From Roseimaritima ulvae (GTDB lineage: Bacteria > Planctomycetota > Planctomycetia > Pirellulales > Pirellulaceae): a DNA stretch of 64,000 nucleotides. Where the stretch lies: the NCBI RefSeq assembly GCF_008065135.1, contig NZ_CP042914.1, forward strand, positions 4,259,404 to 4,323,403. Direction: 5' to 3'. The notes beneath the pieces are model-generated. The model had not been told where the DNA came from. It saw only the letters and a list, made by a program, of their open reading frames with translations, and searched no databases. Below, one piece after another: positions 57,146 to 64,000 of this stretch (its first letter is position 1; each line of letters starts with the position of its first letter). Both the position numbers and the translations under genes were made by a program.

Positions 57146-59725
57146 ATGCCCCGCATCCTGCCGCTCTTACTGCTGCTGTGCCCGACTCTCCTGCCTGCCG
57201 CCGAAACCTCCGACACTGCCGATCGTACCGTCCAGTCCGATGTGCCCCAGGGCAAATTGACCAGCGGCGAGTTCTCTGACAGCCAGCTGTTCCCCGGCAC
57301 GACGCGGCAATACAGCGTTTACGTACCGGCCCAGTACCGCCCCGATCAACCCGCCGCGTTGATGGTGTTTATGGACGGTAAGAACTACGCCAAAGCGGAC
57401 GGATCGTTTCGCGTTCCCACGGTGTTCGACAACCTGATCCACCAACAAGCGATGCCGGTGACGATCGCTGTATTCGTGAATCCGGGCACGATCCCCGCTA
57501 CCAAACCCGGGGCTGCCAACCGCAGCAACCGCTCGTTCGAATACGATTCGCTGGGTGACCGCTATGCAAACTTCCTGATCGATGAATTCCTGCCTGTGGC
57601 TTTGGATGGCTTGAACGTGTCCAGCGATCCGGCGCAGCGAGCCGTGTGCGGGATTTCCTCCGGCGGGATCGCGGCCTTCACCGTCGCTTGGGAAAAACCC
57701 GAACAGTTCGGTAAAGTGCTCAGCCACATCGGCAGCTTTACCAACATCCGTGGCGGTTGGGCTTACCCGGGCCTGATCCGCAAGACCCATAACAACCCCA
57801 AGCCGATCAAGGTCTATCTGCAGGAAGGCGAAGACGACCTGAGCAACTTGCATGGCGACTGGCCTTTGGGAAACCAAGACATGGCCGCGGCGCTGCAATT
57901 TGCCGGTTACCAGTACAAGCTGGAAATGACGACCGGCGGGCACAGCGGCAAATGGGCGGGCGAAGTTCTGCCCTCGGCCCTCCGCTGGCTGTGGTCCGAT
58001 CAAGCGGAATCGACGGTGATTACAGCCACGCCGACCAAGCCGGATTGGCAACCGCATGCCGACGCCGTCCGCCGCGAAGACGTACCGCAAGGCACCGTGC
58101 ATGACATGCCACCGTGGGAGTCGGAGATTCTGGAAAACACGATTCGCGACTGGTCGATTTACGTTCCCGCTCAATACAACAAGGATCAACCGGCGGCTTT
58201 GATGGTGTTCCAGGACGGTCACTCGTTCCGCAATCCCAAGGGTCGCTGGCGGGTTCCGATCGTGTTCGACAATCTGATCGCCGACGGACACATGCCGCCC
58301 ACGATCGCCGTGTTCCTCAACCCTGGGCACGACCAAACCAAACCGCGCGGTAAACGTGGCAAACCTTCGGATCGCGGGTTGGAATACGACAGCCTGGGTG
58401 GTCGTTACTCCCGCTTCTTGATCGAAGAGATTCTTCCGGAAGTCCGGCAGCGGTACAACATCTCGCCGGACCCTGCCATGCATGCCATCGGCGGGTCGAG
58501 CAGCGGAGCGATCTGCGCGTTCACGGCCGCATGGGAACATCCAGAGGTTTTCCGCAAAGTGTTTTCCAGCGTCGGCAGCTTCACGCATCTCCGCGGCGGT
58601 AACGCTTACCCCGGTTTGGTGCGCAAAACCGAACCGAAACCGCTTCGCGTTTACATGGCCGATACCAGCGCCGACGTCGACAACGCGTTTGGCAGTTGGC
58701 CCTGGGCGAACCGGCGGATGGCATCGGCGCTGGAATACATGGGCTACGACGTACGCTTCGACTGGGCGGAGGGTTATGGCCACAATTCAGATTTTGGGGG
58801 GCTGCGTTTCCCCGATGCAATGAAATGGTTGTGGCGCAGTGAACCGCATCAGGCTGAACTGGACACCTCGGACGACCTACGTGGCGACCTGACTCTGCTG
58901 AACCTGCTGATTCCTGGGAAGGATTGGGAAGTGGTAGCGGACGACCTTGGGTTTGCCGATGCCCCGTGCAGCGATGCCGACGGCAACTTTTACTATTCCG
59001 ACATGAAGGCGCCGGCCGTGTATCGCGTCGACGCCGTGGATGGAACGCAAACCAAGATCGCGGAACAATCCGTCAGCGGCCTGGAATTCGGCCCCGACGA
59101 ATTGTTGTACGCCTGCCAGGGCAGCAAGCAGCGAGTGATTTCCATCGATCCCCAAACCGGCCAGGTCAACACGGTGGCAACCGACGTGGTGCCCAATGAT
59201 ATGGCGATCACCGCCGAGGGCACGATCTATATCACCGAAACCCGCAAACAGCAGGTCACGCGGATCGACCCCAAGACCGGCCAAGTAACGCCGGCGGACA
59301 CGGGCATTACCGCTCCCAACGGAATCGCCCTGTCCAACGACGGAGGCACCCTGGCCGTGTCGGACTACCGCGGCGAATTCGTGTGGATGTTTCGCGTCAA
59401 CGCCGACGGATCACTGGACGCCAAAATGCCCTCGATGACAATGCGGTTGCCGATCGACGAATCCGGGCAATTTAAATTCAACGAACCGCCGCCGTACCTG
59501 AGCGCAGTGAAAGGCGACGGCACGGCGGTCGACCGCCGCGGTCGGTATTACGTGACCAGCGCATTGGGCGTGCAAATTTTTGATCCCACGGGGCGCCCGT
59601 GTGGCGTCTTGCCGAAACCCCGCGAGGATCAACCGTTGACCAGTTGTGTACTGGCCGGTCCCGATCACCAGTACCTGTATGTCACCAACGGCACGTCCGT
59701 GCTGCGCCGCAAACTGACGCCGTAG
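57146..59725 (+). CDS. Exported fusion of two enterochelin-esterase-like domains and an SMP-30/lactonase propeller
   Basis: This 859-residue protein has a signal peptide (1-19), two homologous esterase D/Fes-like hydrolase domains and a C-terminal SMP-30/gluconolactonase-type beta-propeller (about 590-859). Domain one (about 35-295) has the nucleophile motif GISSGG (Ser171); domain two (about 320-575) has GSSSGA (Ser452). Both share YVPAQY, QPAALMVF and a final GH motif (TGGHSGKW; EGYGHNSDF) that supplies His. The propeller has GVFRV-type blades such as PNGIALSNDGGTLAVSDYRG. The combination suggests serial hydrolysis of a plant or algal ester or lactone in the periplasm; the substrate is unknown. 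The heptamer array lies just upstream. Confidence 0.88.
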   Translation: MPRILPLLLLLCPTLLPAAETSDTADRTVQSDVPQGKLTSGEFSDSQLFPGTTRQYSVYVPAQYRPDQPAALMVFMDGKNYAKADGSFRVPTVFDNLIHQQAMPVTIAVFVNPGTIPATKPGAANRSNRSFEYDSLGDRYANFLIDEFLPVALDGLNVSSDPAQRAVCGISSGGIAAFTVAWEKPEQFGKVLSHIGSFTNIRGGWAYPGLIRKTHNNPKPIKVYLQEGEDDLSNLHGDWPLGNQDMAAALQFAGYQYKLEMTTGGHSGKWAGEVLPSALRWLWSDQAESTVITATPTKPDWQPHADAVRREDVPQGTVHDMPPWESEILENTIRDWSIYVPAQYNKDQPAALMVFQDGHSFRNPKGRWRVPIVFDNLIADGHMPPTIAVFLNPGHDQTKPRGKRGKPSDRGLEYDSLGGRYSRFLIEEILPEVRQRYNISPDPAMHAIGGSSSGAICAFTAAWEHPEVFRKVFSSVGSFTHLRGGNAYPGLVRKTEPKPLRVYMADTSADVDNAFGSWPWANRRMASALEYMGYDVRFDWAEGYGHNSDFGGLRFPDAMKWLWRSEPHQAELDTSDDLRGDLTLLNLLIPGKDWEVVADDLGFADAPCSDADGNFYYSDMKAPAVYRVDAVDGTQTKIAEQSVSGLEFGPDELLYACQGSKQRVISIDPQTGQVNTVATDVVPNDMAITAEGTIYITETRKQQVTRIDPKTGQVTPADTGITAPNGIALSNDGGTLAVSDYRGEFVWMFRVNADGSLDAKMPSMTMRLPIDESGQFKFNEPPPYLSAVKGDGTAVDRRGRYYVTSALGVQIFDPTGRPCGVLPKPREDQPLTSCVLAGPDHQYLYVTNGTSVLRRKLTP

Positions 59726-59761
59726 TCTGCAGTCGTTGGCAGCGACCGGGGCCGAGGCTCT

Positions 59762-61480
59762 CTAACGCCGCGGATCGACGCTTTGCCAGGGTTTTGTATT
59801 GGCGACTTGAGCCGCGGTTAAACCGCCGCGACGGGCTTGCTGGATGCCATGTTTCATCACGTCCAGGCCGTCGATCGAATGCGCATCGGTGCTGATCACG
59901 ATCGGCACGCCCTGCCGAGCGGCCATCGTCAGGTGCTGCTCGTTCAAATCCAGGCGGGCCGGGTTGGCGTTCAGCTCCAGCAGTTTGCCGTGCTCGGCGG
60001 CGGCTTGTACGACGGCTTCCATATCCACGTCGTAGGGCGGACGGCGATTGATCAGCCGCCCCGTGGGATGAGCCACGATGCTGACATACGGATTGGCCAG
60101 CGCGCCGGTGATGCGATCGGTGATCTGCTGCCGCGGTTGCTTCTGGCCGTAGTGCACGCTGGCGATGATCCAGTCGCCTTCGGAGAGCACCTCGTCGTCC
60201 AGGTCCATCGAACCGTCTTCCAGGATATCGCATTCGATGCCTTTGAGGATTTCCAGCCGGCCTTCGTATTCGGGACGGATTTCGTCGATCATCGCCCATT
60301 GTTCCCGCAGGCGTTCGGCGTCCAAACCGCCGGCCATGGCAACCCGTTTGGAGTGATCGGTGATGGCGATGTATTTCAGCCCCCGCTCGATCGCCGCGTC
60401 GGCCATTTCGCGGATGGTTGCCTGCCCATCGGTGGCCGTGGTGTGCATGTGCAGATCGCCCTGGATCTGGTCCAGTGTGATCAGCTCGGGCAGCGAACCG
60501 GCGGCCGCCCATTCGAATTCAAATCGATCCTCGCGAATCTCCGGTGGAAAGCATGGCAGCTCCAACGCCGCGTACACATCCGCTTCGGTTTCGCTGGCCA
60601 GCGGTGTTTCCTCGTCGTCGGCAAACACCCCGTACTCATTGATTTTCAGTCCGCGTTTTTTTGCCAGCGAACGCAGGTGCACGTTGTGTTCTTTGGAACC
60701 GGTAAAGTACTGTAGCGCGGCCCCGAACTGATGGGACTCAACCACCCGCATGTCCACCTGAAACGAGGCACCAATCCGCATCGACACCTTGGTGTCACCT
60801 CGAGCGATGGTTTCGGATCGTCCCGCAAAGGCTTCGAAGTGATCCATCACGGCGGCCCGGTCGTCGGCCACGACCAGCAGATCCACGTCGCCGACCGTTT
60901 CCCGGCCGCGGCGATAACTGCCGGCCGGTTGCACGCGTTGGATGCCCTGGTGGCGGTTCATGTGGGCGAGCAGTTGTTGGACGATTTGGTCGGCTTCTAC
61001 CCATCGCAACCGTTCGTTGGCAGCTTCGGCGATTTCCAAACCCTGCAGAATCATCTGCTCGGTTTTGGCCGCGAAGCCTTTCAGTTTTCGGACTTGCTGT
61101 CGCTCACAGGCGTCGCGCAGTTGAGCCAGGGTGTCGATGCCGAGTTCACGATGCAACGCGGCGGCTTTTTTGGCACCCAGCCCCGGCACGCGGACCATCT
61201 GTAACACGCTGGCCGGGATTTCGGCGCGGAGGTCTTCCAGCTGGGACAGGGAACCGCTGGCCAACAGCGTTTCGGATTTTTCCGCCAGCGTCTTTCCAAT
61301 CCCGGGGACATCCGCAAGTTTGCGATTCTCATCGGCAATGATCGCGGCCACGGATTCTTCCAGTTCGCGAATCGCCTTGGAACCGTTGCGGTAGGCGCGG
61401 ACGCGGAACGGGTTTTCTCCCTTGAATTCCAGCAGATCCGCCAGTTCGTCGAAGACGTTGGCGATTTGGGCGTTGTTCAT
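59762..61480 (-). CDS. polX: DNA polymerase X family protein with PHP domain (PolX)
   Basis: Bacterial PolX fills short gaps in base-excision repair and carries a PHP 3'-5' exonuclease/phosphatase domain. The 572-residue length is exactly typical. The N-terminal 8-kDa/HhH part includes LADVPGIGKTLAEK, the palm has GDVDLLVVADD (metal-binding Asp pair) and the C-terminal PHP domain starts GDLHMHTTATDGQ, with HSKRVAMAGG, ASVHYGQ, AHPTG and STDAHS supplying the metal-ligand His/Asp set. ATG at 61480. It sits 18 bases behind the serine hydrolase gene on the same strand, so the two may be co-transcribed, although their functions are unrelated. Confidence 0.95.
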   Translation of the reverse strand: MNNAQIANVFDELADLLEFKGENPFRVRAYRNGSKAIRELEESVAAIIADENRKLADVPGIGKTLAEKSETLLASGSLSQLEDLRAEIPASVLQMVRVPGLGAKKAAALHRELGIDTLAQLRDACERQQVRKLKGFAAKTEQMILQGLEIAEAANERLRWVEADQIVQQLLAHMNRHQGIQRVQPAGSYRRGRETVGDVDLLVVADDRAAVMDHFEAFAGRSETIARGDTKVSMRIGASFQVDMRVVESHQFGAALQYFTGSKEHNVHLRSLAKKRGLKINEYGVFADDEETPLASETEADVYAALELPCFPPEIREDRFEFEWAAAGSLPELITLDQIQGDLHMHTTATDGQATIREMADAAIERGLKYIAITDHSKRVAMAGGLDAERLREQWAMIDEIRPEYEGRLEILKGIECDILEDGSMDLDDEVLSEGDWIIASVHYGQKQPRQQITDRITGALANPYVSIVAHPTGRLINRRPPYDVDMEAVVQAAAEHGKLLELNANPARLDLNEQHLTMAARQGVPIVISTDAHSIDGLDVMKHGIQQARRGGLTAAQVANTKPWQSVDPRR

Positions 61481-61498
61481 GATTGGTTCAGCGAGCGG

Positions 61499-62737
61499 TT
61501 AGAGGTAGCGTTCAAACAAATCTTCGCGGGGCCATTCTGAAACGGCGTCAACGGCGCGGTGCAGCGGCGCGTCGATCAGCGAGCATAATTGTTTGCGGTC
61601 GCGGCCGTAACGTTGGTTGAACAAGACGCACCATGCCAAATCGTCGTGACGCAACACCCATAGAGCATTGGTCCCGTCCAAGGAACCGTTGTGCCACAGA
61701 TTGTGTTTGCCGTTCTTTAAGCTTCGCACCTGCACGCCGCAACCATAATGCACGGCCTTTTCAGCGTCGACGAAGTCCGGTTTGCGGACCATCGTTTGCA
61801 TCGAAGCGGCGGACAAGGGCGCCGCCCAAACGAAGCGTCGCAGTGCCGACGCCAGACGGACCAATCCCGTGGCGGTGGCCAGCCAACCACCATGCGCGGC
61901 CATTGGTTCCAGGTGATAGTGACCGTACGGTCCGGCCACCGGCTGACGCTGCGGGGTCAGTACCGAAGGATAGGTTTTGTCTGGGCGGTCGGCGACGTAG
62001 ACGACTTCGTTCTCTGCCGCCTGGGAGCGTGCCGTTCGTCCCAATTGCATGCGACGTTCACCGCAGGGATGGAGGATTTCCCGCTGCACGAACGCTTCGT
62101 ACGCGTCCCCGCTCACACGTTCGATGACTTGGCCCAAAAGCAGATAGCCGAAGTTCGAATAGGCGTAACGGCTGCCGGGGATAAAGTCGAGCGGCCGGTC
62201 CAGCATGTAATCGACGATCGCTTGTTGCGACACGGGCAACGCAACCTGTTGGGACTTCGCAATGTCCTCGTCGCGAAACATCGGGTCGAAGCTGGCCTGA
62301 CGGTCGAACCCGCCACTGTGGTGCAGCAGATGGTCGATCGTGATCGCTGCGAAAGCCGTGTCGGTCGGACGCAACTGCAGCACGTCGACGACTCGGTCCG
62401 TTAGCTTCAGGTCCCGTCGCTGGCACAGTCGCAGGATCGCGATGGCGGTTAACGGTTTAGAGACGCTGGCGATGCGGAACCGATGCAGCGGCGTCACGGG
62501 GGTTTGCCTGTCTGGATCGGCCAGGCCATATCCAGCCGCGTGGACCAGGCGGCCGCGGCGGGTGATCGCCAGAGAAGCTCCGGTGACCGAGTGCTGCTGC
62601 ATAAAGTCCGCCATCATCGCGTCGACGGCCGGCAAGCCGACGCCCGTCACCCGCGGTGCGGCCGCAACGCAGCGGGGGACGCAAGTCGCGGTCGCAGCGG
62701 CGGCCAGGAAGTGCCTGCGGTTGAAATCACGAGTCAT
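61499..62737 (-). CDS. Tat-exported class C beta-lactamase-like serine hydrolase
   Basis: This periplasmic serine hydrolase belongs to the beta-lactamase/D-Ala-D-Ala carboxypeptidase/esterase superfamily. The signal is twin-arginine (TRDFNRRHFLAAAA). The catalytic SxxK is SVSK, YxN is YSNFGY, and the HNG triad is replaced by WHNGSLDGT, giving a complete active site. ATG at 62737 puts the Tat motif at the N-terminus; the frame extends to 62776. It has 412 residues. Activity could be peptidase, esterase or beta-lactamase; antibiotic resistance should not be assumed. The polX gene follows after 18 bases. Confidence 0.9.
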   Translation of the reverse strand: MTRDFNRRHFLAAAATATCVPRCVAAAPRVTGVGLPAVDAMMADFMQQHSVTGASLAITRRGRLVHAAGYGLADPDRQTPVTPLHRFRIASVSKPLTAIAILRLCQRRDLKLTDRVVDVLQLRPTDTAFAAITIDHLLHHSGGFDRQASFDPMFRDEDIAKSQQVALPVSQQAIVDYMLDRPLDFIPGSRYAYSNFGYLLLGQVIERVSGDAYEAFVQREILHPCGERRMQLGRTARSQAAENEVVYVADRPDKTYPSVLTPQRQPVAGPYGHYHLEPMAAHGGWLATATGLVRLASALRRFVWAAPLSAASMQTMVRKPDFVDAEKAVHYGCGVQVRSLKNGKHNLWHNGSLDGTNALWVLRHDDLAWCVLFNQRYGRDRKQLCSLIDAPLHRAVDAVSEWPREDLFERYL

Positions 62738-62770
62738 GACGTATCCACGGTGAGGGATGAGTAACCCGCC

Positions 62771-62797
62771 GTCCAAACTCTGGCGAGTTCGGCTACG
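62771..62797 (-). repeat. Family B hairpin element behind the thioesterase gene
   Basis: One full family B unit (AACTC, TGGC, GAGTT as written on plus) reads GTAGC first on the minus strand, about 24 bases past the thioesterase stop. Confidence 0.8.
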
Positions 62798-62820
62798 GGG
62801 CAGCGGCTATTGTTGGGGGG

Positions 62821-63207
62821 CTATTTGTTGAGCAGTTCTTTGGGCAAGCGGCGAGGCTTTCCGCTGCGGTCGATGCAGGCGATCGTCGATTCGGCGGTGA
62901 CGATCAAGTCGTCGTCGCGGTGGATGGTGTATTCGAAACGGACGCGGACGCCTTTGGCAGAGACCACACGGGTGGTCAGCCGCAGCAGGTCGTCAAATTC
63001 GGCGGCCGCCATGTATTTAACGTTCATCTCGGTGACCACCAGCATCAGTCCGGTCGCTTCCAGCTCTTTGTAACTGATCCCCGCGGCCCTCAACATCTCC
63101 ACGCGGCCGCGTTCGAAGTAGTTCAGGTAGTTGCCGTGGTGGACCCGTTGCTGGCCGTCGGTTTCGAAGTATTCGACGCGGAATTCGAGTATAAATTCAG
63201 TCAACAT
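62821..63207 (-). CDS. Acyl-CoA thioesterase, YbgC/FadM-like hotdog fold
   Basis: This 128-residue 4HBT-family thioesterase cleaves acyl-CoA or acyl-ACP thioesters. The active-site region is RVEYFETDGQQRVHHGNYLNYFERGRVE (quoted in part), with the family's Asp within YFETDGQ and HHGNYLNYFE; the C-terminal strand is RVRFEYTIHRDDDLIVTA. The length is usual. ATG at 63207. It is separated from the serine hydrolase by a gap containing a family B element. A specific substrate cannot be named. Confidence 0.9.
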   Translation of the reverse strand: MLTEFILEFRVEYFETDGQQRVHHGNYLNYFERGRVEMLRAAGISYKELEATGLMLVVTEMNVKYMAAAEFDDLLRLTTRVVSAKGVRVRFEYTIHRDDDLIVTAESTIACIDRSGKPRRLPKELLNK

Positions 63208-63307
63208 CAGTCCAGGGCTTGGCGAGGGGGTGGTATTTGCCAGGAAGGGGTACGAAGCCTAAACTGTCGCCGACCTTCCGCACGCACCCCCAACGATTGA
63301 GAACGCG

Positions 63308-63805
63308 ATGAGCATTGGCGAGGGATCGGACACCAATTTAAACACCATGCGAGGCCGCGATTTCCCGGCGATTCGGCAGTTTACCGTATTCATGGAGAAC
63401 CGCGTCGGCCAGCTATTAGAGGTGGTGCGACGATTTGAGGGAACCGGGATTCGGGTCGCCGCGTTATCGATCAACGATTCCGCCGAGTGCGCCTTCGTCC
63501 GGCTGGTGCTGAGCGACTGCGAGCGGGGCCGCGAGCTGCTCGAGCGCGCCGGGCTGGCGATCATCGAAACCGACCTGCTGGGCGTGGAATTGCCCGATGG
63601 CCCGCAACCGCTGCTGCGCGTCTGCACGGCGCTGTTGGCGGCCGAAATCAATATCATTCAAGCCTACCCCCTGCTGTCGCGTCCCAATGGCGAGCCCGCC
63701 GTGGCTCTGATGGTCGATAATATCGATCTGGCCATGGACACATTAAACAACAAGGGCTTTCGGATGATCACCGAGGGTGATTTGAAAGACGATTCGATCG
63801 AATAA
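63308..63805 (+). CDS. Double ACT-domain protein
   Basis: This 165-residue cytoplasmic protein consists of two ACT domains, small ligand-binding modules that usually sense amino acids. The first runs from IRQFTVFMENRVGQLLEVVR to the middle, the second from QPLLRVCTALLAAEINIIQA to the end. No enzyme domain is attached, so it probably regulates a partner protein; similar stand-alone double-ACT proteins exist in many bacteria. ATG at 63308. An in-frame ATG 13 codons later is possible but the longer form is kept. Confidence 0.86.
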   Translation: MSIGEGSDTNLNTMRGRDFPAIRQFTVFMENRVGQLLEVVRRFEGTGIRVAALSINDSAECAFVRLVLSDCERGRELLERAGLAIIETDLLGVELPDGPQPLLRVCTALLAAEINIIQAYPLLSRPNGEPAVALMVDNIDLAMDTLNNKGFRMITEGDLKDDSIE

Positions 63806-63840
63806 GGCTTTTCCCCCAGCGCGTACCAGGAACTCTTCGA

Positions 63841-64000
63841 ATGTCGACTAATTCACCCTATAGCACAGTCCCCGGCCAGCAACCCGCTCCGCCGGCCTCC
63901 AACAACACGACCAAGATCGTGTTGATCATTCTGGGGGTGTTGTTTTTGGCGTTCTTGCTGTGCGGCGGCGTAATGGTGGCCCTGTTGCTGCCGGCGGTCA
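63841..64000 (+). CDS. Short membrane-anchored protein (N-terminal part only)
   Basis: The frame starts with ATG at 63841 (AGGA nine bases upstream) and runs off the right edge after 53 codons. It has a Pro/Ser-rich N-terminus (MSTNSPYSTVPGQQPAPPAS) and one membrane helix (IVLIILGVLFLAFLLC) continuing GGVMVALLLPAV. ALLLPAV at the end of a helix is also seen in planctomycete type IV pilin-like/DUF1559 proteins, but here it follows a Pro-rich tail, so the family is unsure. It is 35 bases behind the ACT-domain gene and probably in the same unit. Confidence 0.6.
   Translation, partial: MSTNSPYSTVPGQQPAPPASNNTTKIVLIILGVLFLAFLLCGGVMVALLLPAV

Noticed and set aside
57167-58783. 538-codon minus-strand frame opposite the esterase-lactonase gene
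   Set aside because: Antisense shadow; the plus strand has a signal peptide and active-site motifs.

Overview
The window looks like part of a chromosome from a planctomycete of the Pirellulaceae type. The evidence is the mix of genes rather than any marker RNA: a PVC-type small basic protein, a giant exported protein with an LEPR-type N-terminus and ten SdrD/Cna-B-like domains, a TIGR03009-type protein, a DUF1207-type protein, an ECF sigma factor paired with a kinase-like protein, a sulfatase, and repeated sugar-isomerase plus Gfo/Idh/MocA gene sets. The DNA is GC-rich. No rRNA, tRNA, CRISPR array, phage or transposase gene was recognised. Both ends cut genes: a GspE/PilB-type ATPase on the left and a short membrane-anchored protein on the right.

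Layout. 1-6.4 kb (minus strand): secretion ATPase, orphan NMT1-type lipoprotein, fatty acid desaturase, small basic protein, mannose-1-phosphate guanylyltransferase and a CE15-like esterase. 6.7-15.7 kb: a DPP-IV-type peptidase converges on the 1834-residue SdrD-like protein, which lies behind a WD40 protein. 16-25 kb: housekeeping and stress genes (ECF sigma, probable pseudokinase, Der GTPase, ArsC, MsrA, thioredoxin reductase, CstA). 25-37.7 kb: DUF1207 protein, small Cys/His-rich secreted protein, RND/MMPL exporter, Tat-exported isomerase, RNase H-like protein, glycogen branching enzyme, TIGR03009 protein, RimI. 38-47.6 kb: a large M28 peptidase, then hemQ coupled to a Gfo/Idh oxidoreductase and an isomerase, then an envelope group (deacetylase, glycosyltransferase, acyltransferase). 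47.8-54.8 kb: a four-gene carbohydrate operon (cupin, isomerase, oxidoreductase, VOC protein), an RpoD-type sigma factor, and a regulator/membrane-protein pair. 55-64 kb: sulfatase, tandem esterase-lactonase fusion, PolX, serine hydrolase, thioesterase and an ACT-domain protein.

The most unusual content is between the genes. Several families of short hairpin elements, most beginning GTAGC, sit just after stop codons in the sense orientation of the gene they follow; in three genes the element supplies the TAG stop codon. One family keeps a GCCA loop while its stem changes by paired, compensatory substitutions, which points to selection on a folded RNA. Larger palindromic elements (70-290 bp) lie at six places, and a 29-copy heptamer array in three clean sequence blocks precedes the esterase-lactonase gene. 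I regard this 3'-end repeat system as the best candidate here for something not yet properly described. I could not search databases, so novelty is not established.
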